From NCBI GenBank assembly GCA_046349595.1, contig JAXMCA010000001.1:806001-870000 (forward strand): 64,000 nt of DNA. The letters run 5' to 3'. The stretch is from JACRLW01 sp046349595. Lineage in GTDB: Bacteria > Planctomycetota > UBA1135 > UBA2386. The notes beneath the pieces were generated by a model that saw nothing but the letters and a program-made list of their open reading frames with translations, had not been told where the DNA came from and ran no database searches. Shown here one piece after another: positions 43,462-52,501 of the stretch. A program made the translations under genes and the position numbers. The first letter of the stretch is position 1. The number at the start of each line of letters is the position of its first letter.

Positions 43462-45813
43462 ATGCACCGATCGCTCCGCGCTCCGACCGTCTTCTCCCTC
43501 GCGCTCCTCTCGATCGGTGCCGCACCACGCGCGCAGGATGCGCCGCCGCGCGAGGTCCTGACCTTCACCTGCAGCATCCTGGGTTCGGGTTCGGATCCGC
43601 TCCACGGTGCCGGCATCTCGCGGTCGGTGCAGAACTGGACCTATGCGCGCTCCATCACCGGCTGGTTCGAGGTCGAGTCGGTGCGCAGACGGGTCGGGCG
43701 CGGCCAGTCGGCGCACCAACGCATCGAGTTCCGCCTGCCGCGCGACGCCGCCCACCAGATCGCCGGCGTGAGGCACGACGAGGTCTACAACCGCTTCACC
43801 GAGTGGGGTGAGGGCGGCAGCTCGGCGACCTACTCCGCGATCGAGTCCGAGGACGCGGAGGTCGAACTCGCGGCTCCGGAACGTCCGTTCAATCTGGTCC
43901 TCGACGCCGCGACCGAGCCGAGCTGGGACGGGATGTTCGTGCCCTTCCAATGGCTGCCCGCGATCGACATCGCATCGCGCTACGAAGGGCACGCGCACTA
44001 CGACCCCGTCAAGAACGGCGGCTTCGGCGAGGAATGGCGCTACCACATCGACGACCGCACCCTGCGCGAGAACGGCGAGCGCTACGTGCACGTGCGCTAC
44101 ACGCCGGCGATCCGCGGATGCCTGCCGTGCTCGCCGATGGATCTGATGAAGCGCTGGCCGGCGTGGTTCGACGGCAAGGTGGCGCGCGGTCACGTCGAGT
44201 TGGAGACGCCGCGCCCGAGTGACGCATCGGGCGACTTCAAGATGCGCATGATCCTCGACTGGACGGTGACCGCCGATCTCGACGACGTCGAGTTGGAGGT
44301 GCGCAGCCGCAACTACGGTTCATGGCGCCCGCAGGCGGTCGACGGCAGCGCCGACGAGATGCGCAGCCCCGGTCCGGTGCTCTACCTGTCGTCGGAACTG
44401 CGTGCGCGCGACAAGCGCAGCAAGAAGCCGCTGCCGAAGATCGTCGAGCTGAGCTGGCGCCTCGTCGACACCTCGCGCGAGCCGGGCATCGCGATGAACT
44501 GGCCGTACGAGAGCCACGACCGACGGCACGACCTCGAACTCGTGGCGGGCGATCTCACGCCGGCGCGAGACGACGAGAACCAGACCCTGGTGTTGCGCCC
44601 CGAGGGTCCGCGCAGCGAGGTGGTGGTGCAGCCCTTCGACTGGGGCGCCCATGCGGCCCTGCGCGTCGAGGCGCGCCTCGAGGACGGGCGCGTGATCGAG
44701 GGATACATGCTCGATCCGTCGGCGGGGCGCATCACGGTGATCCCGATCCCGGCGTCGCGACCCGGCAGCCACATCGCGCGCTCCTGGGTGTCTTCGCATT
44801 GCCCCGACTTCGGCGCGGACACCGACGACAAGGACAGCGAGCCGGAGGGTCGCGGGGACGGTGACGGCTTCTCGGTCTTCGAGGAGTACCGCGGCTTCTA
44901 CGTCGACGGCGTGCACCTGTGCACGGAGCCGTCGCGCAAGGATCTGTTCGTGCGCGCCGGCCTGGTGCGCAATGCGGTGCCGGGCGCGCTCGAGCAGTTC
45001 GCGAAGCTCAGCGGACTCGCCGTTCACGATCGCGTGCGTGCGAACGAGATGGCGCAGCCCAAGCGCCTGATGAACGTCAATCACCGCAATGCGCCGACCG
45101 CGGGCCCGCAGACCGGACTGGTGCTGGAACTCGGCAAGGGGAGCTCGCGCCAGAACGATCGCATCCCGCCGAACGCGCGGCCGGTCGATGTTCCCGTGAT
45201 CGAGGTTCCGGATCAGGGTGCACTCGTCGGGCTGTCCGCGGGCATCAGGTTCGCCGTGGAGTCCGGTGACGAAGACCAGCTGGCGCAGGCTCGACGCCAC
45301 ATGGTGGTGCAGGCGCTGCTGCAGGCCTGCGGCGTCGAGCGTCCCGGTCCTGCGGACCGCGAGGTCACGGTCCGCTTCGTCCCCGCCGACCCCGAGAAGG
45401 CGGTGATCGCGCACTATGAACTCGACGGCCGCCCGATCCACTACGACCGCGAGGACGGCACCTGCTTCGACGCGATCGCGCAGCGCGTCTTCGAGCAGCA
45501 ACGCACGGCGGGTGTCGAATGGAGGCCTGAGCCGATGCGTCTCCTGCTCGGCGAGAAGGGCGGTGCGCACTCCGGGCCGGAGCGCTGCGTGATGCGCGAC
45601 TGGTATGCCGACCTCTACGCGACCGACGCGGTGCGCGACGGTCTGCCGGTCTATCGCATGCCTCCGCGCCAGACACCGGGCACCGAGCTCGGCACGACGC
45701 GTCGCGGCACGGGCATCAACGCCGCGGGTCGCACGCCGGCTTCCTGCTTCGGCGACAGCGCGGTGACGACACCGGCGCGCAAGCAGCTCGCGGTGAAGGA
45801 CGGTGCGCGATGA
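43462..45813 (+). CDS. Large secreted protein with a Ca-binding-like DxDxD segment
   Basis: About 783 residues. ATG 43462 opens a signal peptide (TVFSLALLSIGAAPRAQ). The rest is a mixed beta-rich protein with no recognised catalytic motif. Around residue 465 it contains GADTDDKDSEPEGRGDGDGFSVFEEYRGF, a run that resembles the calcium-binding DxDxDG loops of thrombospondin type-3 or dockerin units, followed by VDGVHLCTEPSRKDLFVRAG. Large C-terminal portion unassigned. It overlaps the next gene by ATGA, so the two are likely made together. Confidence 0.7.
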   Translation: MHRSLRAPTVFSLALLSIGAAPRAQDAPPREVLTFTCSILGSGSDPLHGAGISRSVQNWTYARSITGWFEVESVRRRVGRGQSAHQRIEFRLPRDAAHQIAGVRHDEVYNRFTEWGEGGSSATYSAIESEDAEVELAAPERPFNLVLDAATEPSWDGMFVPFQWLPAIDIASRYEGHAHYDPVKNGGFGEEWRYHIDDRTLRENGERYVHVRYTPAIRGCLPCSPMDLMKRWPAWFDGKVARGHVELETPRPSDASGDFKMRMILDWTVTADLDDVELEVRSRNYGSWRPQAVDGSADEMRSPGPVLYLSSELRARDKRSKKPLPKIVELSWRLVDTSREPGIAMNWPYESHDRRHDLELVAGDLTPARDDENQTLVLRPEGPRSEVVVQPFDWGAHAALRVEARLEDGRVIEGYMLDPSAGRITVIPIPASRPGSHIARSWVSSHCPDFGADTDDKDSEPEGRGDGDGFSVFEEYRGFYVDGVHLCTEPSRKDLFVRAGLVRNAVPGALEQFAKLSGLAVHDRVRANEMAQPKRLMNVNHRNAPTAGPQTGLVLELGKGSSRQNDRIPPNARPVDVPVIEVPDQGALVGLSAGIRFAVESGDEDQLAQARRHMVVQALLQACGVERPGPADREVTVRFVPADPEKAVIAHYELDGRPIHYDREDGTCFDAIAQRVFEQQRTAGVEWRPEPMRLLLGEKGGAHSGPERCVMRDWYADLYATDAVRDGLPVYRMPPRQTPGTELGTTRRGTGINAAGRTPASCFGDSAVTTPARKQLAVKDGAR

Positions 45814-47573
45814 GGACGCTCGCTCTCTCGCTCTTTGTGTGTTGCGCGCTCCTGCCGTGCCGCGCGCAGGACGATCACGCCGCACCGGCACCCTGGCTCG
45901 GCCTGCGCGTGCAAGGCGCGGGCGACGACGGTCGCTTCGATCCGCAGGGCGGCCTCCTGCTGGTGGTGGAGATCCGGCATCCATCCTCGCGCGGGCCCGC
46001 ACCCGACGACGACTTCGTCCTCGATCCCGACGGCGGCTTCGCTTCGGCGATCGACATCGTGGTGCGCGACGAGCGCGGCGCCGAGCGCACCTGGCCCTTC
46101 GTGCGGTGCTCCGCGGCCGAACCCAAGCCACTGCGTCTCTCGCCCCGCGGACGCGCGACGGTGATGTTCGAACTCGCGCCGAACACCCTCACGGGATCCG
46201 CCGGTCGCGTCCTGCTCCGCGCACGTCTGCACGCGACCAGCGGTTCCTTCCGCGACGAGGTGTGGTCCGACCCGTTGCTCCTCCAGGTGCTGGCCCCGTC
46301 CGCGCCGACCCTGCGCGTCGCGGCACCGGAGCCGGCGCTCGTGCATCGCGGCTGGCCGTGGCTGTTGCGCGTCGAACTTCTCGACGCGGGTCCCGATGCG
46401 CTCCGTGCGTCCCCGGTGTTGTCCTGGACCACCGAGGGGGGCGACACGGCACCGCTGCAGGCCGAGTTGCTGCCGCTCCCGGGCACGCTCGCGCCCGGCG
46501 AAGGCGTCACCTTCCGCTACCGCATCGCCGCCGACACCTCCCGCGCGATCCCGGCGGGCAGGCTGCGCATCGCGGCGCAGATCGAGGCGCTCGCCGTCGC
46601 GGCCGAAGCCGAGATCGTCTGCGCCGATGTGCCCGCTGTGCCGACGGCGGAGCAGGAGCAGGAGCGGGATCGCGCGCTGGTGCGCGATGCCATCTCGGAG
46701 GCGGAGCTGCTGCGCGCCGGGATCGAGAAGGGCGACACCGAGCGTGCCGCACGCGAAGAGGCGGTGCGCGAGATGGCGCGCGTGCTGCGCGCCGCCGACG
46801 CGAGGGCGACGGCGATGGTCGCCGCGCACCCAGAGGACGCCTCCGCGGTCCTGCTCCTCGCCGCCGTGTGTGCCGCGCAGTACGACGAGGACCGCGCGGC
46901 CGTCCTCCTCGGTGCGGCGGGTCGCGCGCCGAGACCCCTGCCCGAGCGCTACGCCACGCTGTTGCGCGAGAGCCTCGCCGGAGCCGAGGCCCTTCCTGCG
47001 CTGCCGACGGTCGATCCGAAGCCGGTGCCCACGCCGACGCCACCGGTCCCGACTGCAGCTCCCTCCGGCGCCGTCAGCACCGGCGAGGGGAAGGACCTCG
47101 ACGCACGCTTCGCCGCCGATCCGCTCGGTCAGTGGGCGAGCACCGCGGAAGCGTCGAGTCAGTACTCGACCCCGAGCTGGGGCGCGACGCAGGTGATCGG
47201 CGCGCCCGACGTGACCAGTCCCCGCGACGACGGCCGCGCCTGGGCGCCCGGCGCCAGCGATCGCGGCGAGGAATGGCTGCGCGTCGGTTTCGCCGCAGCG
47301 GTGCGCGCGACCGGCCTGCGCGTGCGTCAGAACTTCCACCCCGGTGCGATCCGCAAGGTCGAGCTGCGCGGCGCTTCGGGCGAGAGCCTGGTCGTCTTCG
47401 CCGGTGTCGATCCGAACACCTACACCCCCGACGGCTTCGCGTGGTTCGTGCTGTCCTTCCCGGCCACCGCCTTCGCGGTCCAGGGCGTCACGATCACCCT
47501 CGACACCGCCGCGGTCCCGGGCTGGAACGAGATCGACGCCGTGCAACTGGTCGGAGCGGCGCACCGACCCTGA
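45810..47573 (+). CDS. Secreted protein with C-terminal discoidin-like domain
   Basis: About 587 residues. The signal peptide ends LLPCRAQ. Residues of about 100-260 are beta-sandwich like, then a helical section, then a proline-rich linker (PKPVPTPTPPVPTAAPSG), then a 150-residue C-terminal domain with ASSQYSTPSWGATQVIGAPD and EEWLRVGFAAAVRATGLRVRQNF. That domain looks like the discoidin/F5-8-type carbohydrate-binding modules often found at the ends of planctomycete secreted proteins. It overlaps the upstream gene and probably works with it. Not an enzyme by sequence. Confidence 0.72.
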   Translation: MRTLALSLFVCCALLPCRAQDDHAAPAPWLGLRVQGAGDDGRFDPQGGLLLVVEIRHPSSRGPAPDDDFVLDPDGGFASAIDIVVRDERGAERTWPFVRCSAAEPKPLRLSPRGRATVMFELAPNTLTGSAGRVLLRARLHATSGSFRDEVWSDPLLLQVLAPSAPTLRVAAPEPALVHRGWPWLLRVELLDAGPDALRASPVLSWTTEGGDTAPLQAELLPLPGTLAPGEGVTFRYRIAADTSRAIPAGRLRIAAQIEALAVAAEAEIVCADVPAVPTAEQEQERDRALVRDAISEAELLRAGIEKGDTERAAREEAVREMARVLRAADARATAMVAAHPEDASAVLLLAAVCAAQYDEDRAAVLLGAAGRAPRPLPERYATLLRESLAGAEALPALPTVDPKPVPTPTPPVPTAAPSGAVSTGEGKDLDARFAADPLGQWASTAEASSQYSTPSWGATQVIGAPDVTSPRDDGRAWAPGASDRGEEWLRVGFAAAVRATGLRVRQNFHPGAIRKVELRGASGESLVVFAGVDPNTYTPDGFAWFVLSFPATAFAVQGVTITLDTAAVPGWNEIDAVQLVGAAHRP

Positions 47574-47620
47574 GCGCGGACTTCGGCTCCGTCGGCCTCG
47601 CGGCCCCTGCGCGGCCGAGC

Positions 47621-47626
47621 TAGACT
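47621..47626 (+). promoter_or_regulatory. Putative -10 box (TAGACT) upstream of tRNA-Sec
   Basis: GCTAGACT lies 41 nt before the mature 5' end of the tRNA, in the same GCTAnnnT context as other promoter candidates here. Confidence 0.35.
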
Positions 47627-47667
47627 CCGCCGCCTCGCTTCGCCCGCCGCTGTGCGTCGGGCCCTGT

Positions 47668-47766
47668 GGGAGCGGATCGGGGCTGGTGTCCTGCCTGGTC
47701 TTCAAAACCAGTGGGGGTCGCGCTCGACGCGGCCCCGGTGGGTTCGATTCCCATGCGCTCCCGCCA
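47668..47766 (+). tRNA. selC: tRNA-Sec (anticodon TCA)
   Basis: The 99-nt gene folds as a selenocysteine tRNA. The acceptor stem GGGAGCGG pairs with GCGCTCCC except for the last pair. The D arm has a 6-bp stem (CGGGGC with GTCCTG, two G-U pairs) and a 4-nt loop, which is diagnostic for tRNA-Sec. The anticodon loop is CTTCAAA, with TCA at 47702-47704, closed by CTGGT/ACCAG. The long variable arm GGGGTCGCG/CGCGGCCCC forms 9 bp. The T arm GTGGG-TTCGATT-CCCAT follows, and CCA is encoded. The genome should therefore also encode SelA, SelB, SelD and selenoproteins; none was found in this window. Confidence 0.96.
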
Positions 47767-47797
47767 TTCCACCTCCCCGGACCTTCCGATCCTGGCC

Positions 47798-48076
47798 TTG
47801 GCCCGTCCCGATGCGACCGATGACGCGATCCTGCAGCGGATCCGACGGCACGTCATCCTCGGCTGGCGCGACGGCCGCGCCGACGGTCTCGGCGACGACT
47901 CGCCGCTGGTGAGTTCCGGGATCATCGACTCGGCGGGGGTCCTCCAACTCGTCGATTGGCTCGAGCAGAGCTTCGGCATCCGCATCGAGGACGAGGCGGT
48001 GGCGATCGACAACTTCGACTCGCTGCGGGCGCTCTCGCGGATGGTCCAGGATCGCCTGCCCGGCGAATTGCCCTGA
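47798..48076 (+). CDS. Acyl-carrier-protein-like protein
   Basis: About 92 residues with the phosphopantetheine site in SSGIIDSAGVLQLVDWLEQSFGIRI (serine of the D-S motif) and helices matching a carrier-protein fold. The TTG start at 47798 is a choice; the first in-frame ATG (47753) lies inside the tRNA-Sec gene, so the true start is probably after it. Carrier proteins of this size and pattern work in acyl or peptide assembly, but no enzyme partner is nearby. It may be an orphan carrier for a pathway encoded elsewhere. Confidence 0.75.
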   Translation: MARPDATDDAILQRIRRHVILGWRDGRADGLGDDSPLVSSGIIDSAGVLQLVDWLEQSFGIRIEDEAVAIDNFDSLRALSRMVQDRLPGELP

Positions 48077-48162
48077 GCTGCCGCAGAGCAGGGAATTCAC
48101 GCGGCCCGCTGGCTTTCGGGGACCACCGCGCACTCCGTACGTGACACGCGCGTGCCGGTCGC

Positions 48163-48168
48163 TACCCT
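48163..48168 (+). promoter_or_regulatory. Putative -10 box (TACCCT) of the Na+-NQR operon
   Basis: GCTACCCT lies 27 nt upstream of the GTG of nqrM at 48196 and would drive the whole operon. The predicted leader is about 20 nt. Confidence 0.4.
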
Positions 48169-48195
48169 GTTCGCCCTGATTCCCGGAACTTCACC

Positions 48196-48384
48196 GTGAC
48201 TCAGTACCTGCTGCCGATCCTGCTGCTGGCCGTGCCGGTGCTCGTCGTCGTCGTGCTCGCCGTCGCGTTCGGCCGGAAGCTGTCCGGCTCCTGCGGCGGC
48301 GCCTCGCCGGACGGCACCTGCATGCGCTGTGGCAAACGCGCCGAGCCGTCGACCGACGGCGCGCGACGCGAAGGCTGCCGCTGA
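48196..48384 (+). CDS. nqrM: NqrM, iron-delivery factor for Na+-NQR
   Basis: A 62-residue protein made of one membrane helix (LLPILLLAVPVLVVVVLAVAFGRKL) and a short tail with conserved cysteines (GSCGGASPDGTCMRC). This is the NqrM (DUF539) pattern; NqrM supplies iron to the cysteine-ligated site shared by NqrD and NqrE. It is usually at the end of the operon, after apbE in Vibrio; here it comes first, 88 bp before nqrA. The GTG start has no ribosome site of note. Confidence 0.82.
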   Translation: MTQYLLPILLLAVPVLVVVVLAVAFGRKLSGSCGGASPDGTCMRCGKRAEPSTDGARREGCR

Positions 48385-48472
48385 AGCGCGGTCCGTCCCG
48401 ACCCCTCTCCCCGGAAACGGGCCCCCTCTCCCCGCGCCGACGGTCAGCCGCCCAAGCGCGGATCCGCCTCCG

Positions 48473-49825
48473 ATGATCACTCACCAGATCAAGAAAGGCT
48501 TCGACCTCGATCTCGCCGGTGCTCCCGCGCGCGAACTGGTCGATGCGCCGGACCCGGTCGTCGTCGCCCTGCGTCCGAGCGATTTCCCCGGGATCAAACC
48601 GAAGCTGCTCGTCGCGGAAGGTCAGACCGTGACCACCGGTCAGCCGGTGTTCCTCGACAAGAACTCGCCCGGCACCCGGTTCTGCTCGCCGGCGACCGGC
48701 AAGGTCTCGGCGGTGGTGCTCGGCGAACGCCGCGCGCTGCTGCGCGTCGAGATCGTGCCGGGTCCGAAGGACGAGTGGGCGCCGCTGCCGCGCATCGAGT
48801 CGGGCAAGCTCGCGTCGATGCCGCGCGGCAAGCTCGTCGAAGCGGTCCAGGAGGCGGGGCTGTGGCCGCTGATCCGGCAGCGTCCGGTGGGTCGCATCGC
48901 CGATCCGGCGGTGACGCCGGTCGCGATCTTCGTCAACGGCATGGACACCGAGCCGCTCGCCGCCGATCCGGCCTTCGCGGTCGGCGGACGTGGCGAGGAC
49001 CTGCAGGCCGGCATCGACGTGCTGCGCGCGCTGTCGGGTGGCCCGGTCTACCTCACGGTGCGCGCGGCCGACGCGACCAAGGAGTTCCGCGCGCTGCATG
49101 GTGTCGAGATGCACGCCTTCGACGGCCCGCATCCCGCCGGATTGGTCGGCACGCACATCGCAGCGATCCGCCCGCTCAAGCACGGTCAGTCGGTGTGGTA
49201 CCTGAAGGCCCAGGAGGCCGCGCTGATCGGCGAGTGGGCGCGCACCGGTCGCTATCCGTGCAAGCGCGTCGTCGCGCTGTCGGGGAACGCCGCCGAGAAC
49301 CGTCGCTACTACCGCGTGCGCCAGGGCGCGACGCTCGCCACCTTCACCGGCGGCAAGCCTGCACCGACTGCGGTGCGGCTGATCAACGGCACGGTGCTGA
49401 GCGGCACGGCCGACGCGAGCCCCGGCTTCCTCGGCTTCTACGCCAATACGGTGACCCTCATCCCCGAGGGGCACGACCATCGCGATCTGTTCGGCTGGGC
49501 CTTGCCGCAGCCGCGTCGCCTGACCTTCCACCGCGCGGTGTGGCCCTTCGGCAAGCCGCGCGGAGTCGAGGTCGATGCGCGCCTGAATGGCGGACATCGG
49601 CCGATCGTCAACATGGGTTCGTGGGAAGCGGTCACGCCGCTCGACATCCTGCCGACCTATCTGGTGCGCGCGATCCAGGCCAACGACCTGGACGAGGCGC
49701 TCAACCTGGGTCTCCTCGAGGTGACGGAGGAGGACGTGGCACTCTGCACGGTCGTCGATCCCTGCAAGATCGACGTCGGTGCGATCGTGCGTCAGGGCCT
49801 CGACCTCTACGCGAAGGAGATCTGA
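48473..49825 (+). CDS. nqrA: Na+-translocating NADH:quinone reductase subunit A
   Basis: 450 residues, the usual length. The N-terminus (HQIKKGFDLDLAGAP, then PKLLVAEGQTVTTGQPVF and GTRFCSPATGKVSAVVLGERRALLRVEI) holds the barrel-sandwich fold typical of NqrA. Later segments GPHPAGLVGTHI and PVNP-equivalent are readable, and the C-terminus includes DILPTYLVRAIQANDLDEALNLGLLEV. NqrA is the cytoplasmic quinone-side subunit. It starts the structural part of the operon; nqrB follows after 5 bp. Confidence 0.95.
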   Translation: MITHQIKKGFDLDLAGAPARELVDAPDPVVVALRPSDFPGIKPKLLVAEGQTVTTGQPVFLDKNSPGTRFCSPATGKVSAVVLGERRALLRVEIVPGPKDEWAPLPRIESGKLASMPRGKLVEAVQEAGLWPLIRQRPVGRIADPAVTPVAIFVNGMDTEPLAADPAFAVGGRGEDLQAGIDVLRALSGGPVYLTVRAADATKEFRALHGVEMHAFDGPHPAGLVGTHIAAIRPLKHGQSVWYLKAQEAALIGEWARTGRYPCKRVVALSGNAAENRRYYRVRQGATLATFTGGKPAPTAVRLINGTVLSGTADASPGFLGFYANTVTLIPEGHDHRDLFGWALPQPRRLTFHRAVWPFGKPRGVEVDARLNGGHRPIVNMGSWEAVTPLDILPTYLVRAIQANDLDEALNLGLLEVTEEDVALCTVVDPCKIDVGAIVRQGLDLYAKEI

Positions 49826-49830
49826 ACCCG

Positions 49831-51087
49831 ATGTCGTTCGTGAAGAACTCGATCGAGAAGCTGCGCAAGCTCTACGCGGAGCCGGGATCGCGCTTCCACA
49901 AGTTCTGGCCGGCGTTCGACGCGATGGAGACCTTCCTCCTCACGCCGTCGCACGTCACGCCGAAGCAGGGCCCGCACGTCCGCGACTACGTGGACCTCAA
50001 GCGCGCGATGACCATGGTGATCATCGGGCTGCTGCCCTGCCTGCTGTGGGCGATCTACAACACCGGCGCGCAACACTTCGCCGCGATCGGCGGCAAGGGT
50101 GGCGCGGACGCGGCGAACTACGCTGCCGGCTGGCTGCAGTCGATCTTCGCCCCGAACCTCGCCGCGCCGGGCCTGTTCGACAAGGTGATCTTCGGTCTGC
50201 AGCGCATGCTGCCGATCCTGATCGTCAGCTACGGCGTCGGCCTCGGCGTCGAGATGATCTTCTCGATCGTCCGCAAGGAGGAGGTCAGCGAGGGCTACCT
50301 GGTCTCGGGCATGCTGATCGCGCTGATCGTGCCGGCCTCGATCCCGCTGTGGCAGCTCGCGGTGGCGGTGATCCTCGCCGTCGTGCTCGGCAAGGAGGTC
50401 TTCGGCGGAACCGGGATGAACATCTTCAACCCGGCGATGCTGGTGCGCGCCTTCCTGTTCTTCGCCTTCGCGGCGCAGATGTCGGGCGACGCGGTGTGGG
50501 TCGCGGGCAACAACGCGGCGCACATGATCGACGGCTTCTCGCAGGCGACGCCGCTGGCGATCGTCAAGCCGACGACCGTGGTCGACGCCAGCGCGGAACT
50601 CGCCAAGCACTACTCGCACTGGCAGCTCTTCGTCGGCGACATCCCCGGCAGCGCCGGCGAGACCAGCAAGCTGTGCGTGCTGCTCGGCGCGGCGTGGCTC
50701 CTGTTCACCGGTGTCGCCTCCTGGCGCGTGATGGTGGGTGGCCTGATCGGCCTGCTCGGCGCGGCCTTCGCCATGAAGCTCGCGATGCCGTCGCACGGCG
50801 GGACGATGGGTCTCGCGCCCTTCGAACACCTGCTGGTCGGCGGCTTCCTGTTCGGTCTCGTGTTCATGGCGACCGACCCGGTCTCCAGCCCCGAGACGCA
50901 GCGCGGCAAGTGGATCTACGGGATCCTGATCGGCGTGGTGACGGTGCTCGTGCGCACCATCAACCCGGCCTACCCGGAGGGGACGATGCTCTCGATCCTG
51001 CTCCTCAACGCCTTCGCTCCGACCATCGACCACTTCATCGTCGCGGCCAACATCCGCCGCCGGAAGGTGCGCCTTGAACATCAATAG
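49831..51087 (+). CDS. nqrB: Na+-translocating NADH:quinone reductase subunit B
   Basis: 418 residues with about ten membrane helices. The covalent FMN site is in DGFSQATPL, with the threonine at residue 240, equivalent to the SGAT site of Vibrio. The N-terminal segment (RFHKFWPAFDAMETFLLTPSHVTPKQGPHVRDYVDLKRAM) and helices around GYGVGLGVEMIFSIVRKEEVSEGYLVSGMLIALIVP are characteristic. NqrB carries FMN and a riboflavin and provides part of the sodium path. Its end overlaps nqrC by 14 nt. Confidence 0.96.
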   Translation: MSFVKNSIEKLRKLYAEPGSRFHKFWPAFDAMETFLLTPSHVTPKQGPHVRDYVDLKRAMTMVIIGLLPCLLWAIYNTGAQHFAAIGGKGGADAANYAAGWLQSIFAPNLAAPGLFDKVIFGLQRMLPILIVSYGVGLGVEMIFSIVRKEEVSEGYLVSGMLIALIVPASIPLWQLAVAVILAVVLGKEVFGGTGMNIFNPAMLVRAFLFFAFAAQMSGDAVWVAGNNAAHMIDGFSQATPLAIVKPTTVVDASAELAKHYSHWQLFVGDIPGSAGETSKLCVLLGAAWLLFTGVASWRVMVGGLIGLLGAAFAMKLAMPSHGGTMGLAPFEHLLVGGFLFGLVFMATDPVSSPETQRGKWIYGILIGVVTVLVRTINPAYPEGTMLSILLLNAFAPTIDHFIVAANIRRRKVRLEHQ

Positions 51088-51799
51088 CAATGGCTACGTG
51101 CTCGGCTTCGCCGTCGGCGTGTGCGTGGCGATGAGCGCTGCGCTCGCGGTGACCGCGAACATCCTGAAGCCGGTGCAGGACGCCGCGGCCGAGTTCGACC
51201 GGCAGAAGAACGTCATGCTGGCGGCCGGGCTCGTCGTCGAGGGCGACCCGCGTCCGCGCAAGGAACTCGAGCAGCTCTACAAGGATCGCGTCACCGAACA
51301 GGTCATCGACATGACCAAGGGCGACGTCGATCCGAGCAAGACGCCGGGCGATGTTGCCGCGATGAAGGAGAAGGAACGCGAGGGTTTCCGCGTCATCGCT
51401 CTCGCCAAGGACGACAAGGGCGAGGAGGTGATCGTCCTGCCGATCTCCGGCAAGGGCCTGTGGAGCACGCTCTACGGCTACCTCGCGCTCGAGAAGGACG
51501 CCAACACCGTGCGTGGCATCACCTTCTACAAGCACGGCGAGACCCCGGGACTCGGCGGCGAGGTCGACAATCCCAACTGGAAGGCCCTCTGGAAGGAGGA
51601 CAAGAAGATCCTCGAGGGCGGCGAGCTGGTGGGCGTCGCCGTCAAGAAGGGTCACGTCGACAAGAGTGTCGCCCGCGAGCGCGATCACATGGTCGACGGT
51701 CTGTCGGGCGCCACCATCACCAGCAACGGCGTGACCAAGCTCGTCAAGAAGGACCTCGAGGCCTTCAAGCCCTACCTCTCGAAGCGCTGGAAGCGCTGA
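51074..51799 (+). CDS. nqrC: Na+-translocating NADH:quinone reductase subunit C
   Basis: About 241 residues, one N-terminal membrane helix (VLGFAVGVCVAMSAALAVTANIL) and a periplasmic domain with the flavinylation motif DGLSGATITSNGV (threonine at about residue 214), to which ApbE attaches FMN. TTG 51074 is used, overlapping nqrB by 14 nt; GGAAGG is close upstream. Confidence 0.95.
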   Translation: MNINSNGYVLGFAVGVCVAMSAALAVTANILKPVQDAAAEFDRQKNVMLAAGLVVEGDPRPRKELEQLYKDRVTEQVIDMTKGDVDPSKTPGDVAAMKEKEREGFRVIALAKDDKGEEVIVLPISGKGLWSTLYGYLALEKDANTVRGITFYKHGETPGLGGEVDNPNWKALWKEDKKILEGGELVGVAVKKGHVDKSVARERDHMVDGLSGATITSNGVTKLVKKDLEAFKPYLSKRWKR

Positions 51800-51814
51800 G
51801 CACCGGAGTTACCC

Positions 51815-52489
51815 ATGACCGCGACTTCCGCTCCCCCTGTAGCACCGGCGGCGCCCAAGGCGCCGCTGTTCGGCAAGGAAGAGATCAAGGCGATCAAGGA
51901 CCCGCTGTGGGACAACAATCCCATCGCGTTCCAGGTGCTGGGCATCTGCTCGTCGCTGGCCGTCACCACGCGTCTCGACAAGGCGCTCGTGATGGGCATC
52001 GGCGTGACGCTCGTCACCGCGCTCTCGAACTTGATGATCTCGGCGATCCGCAACTGGATCCCGAACAAGATCCGCATCATCGTCCAACTCGTCGTCGTGT
52101 CGGCGGTGGTGATCGTGTTCGACCAGTTCCTGCGGGCCTACATGTACGACCTGAGCAAGCAGCTCTCGGTCTTCGTCGGCCTGATCATCACCAACTGCAT
52201 CGTGATGGGTCGTCTCGAGGCCTACGCGATGAGCAATCCGCCGTGGCGCAGCGTGCTGGACGGCATCGGCAACGGCCTGGGCTACATGTGGATCCTGGCG
52301 GTGGTCGGCACCATCCGTGAGATCCTCGGCTCGGGTTCGCTGCTCGGCATCAAGATCGTGCCGCAGGCGTTCTACGACGCCGGCTACACCAACAACGGCC
52401 TGATGGTGCTCGCACCGGGAGCCTTCCTCCTGCTCGGCATCATCGTCTGGATCCAACGCTCGATCTCGGGCTACTCCGAGAAGCACTGA
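51815..52489 (+). CDS. nqrD: Na+-translocating NADH:quinone reductase subunit D
   Basis: 224 residues with six membrane helices. Two cysteines that ligate the iron centre between NqrD and NqrE are present, C45 in LGICSSLAV and C128 in IITNCIVMGR. The N-terminal tail (about 25 residues, Ala/Pro rich) is longer than usual. A CCGGAG ribosome site precedes the ATG. Confidence 0.95.
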   Translation: MTATSAPPVAPAAPKAPLFGKEEIKAIKDPLWDNNPIAFQVLGICSSLAVTTRLDKALVMGIGVTLVTALSNLMISAIRNWIPNKIRIIVQLVVVSAVVIVFDQFLRAYMYDLSKQLSVFVGLIITNCIVMGRLEAYAMSNPPWRSVLDGIGNGLGYMWILAVVGTIREILGSGSLLGIKIVPQAFYDAGYTNNGLMVLAPGAFLLLGIIVWIQRSISGYSEKH

Positions 52490-52501
52490 CGAGGACGCGA
52501 G

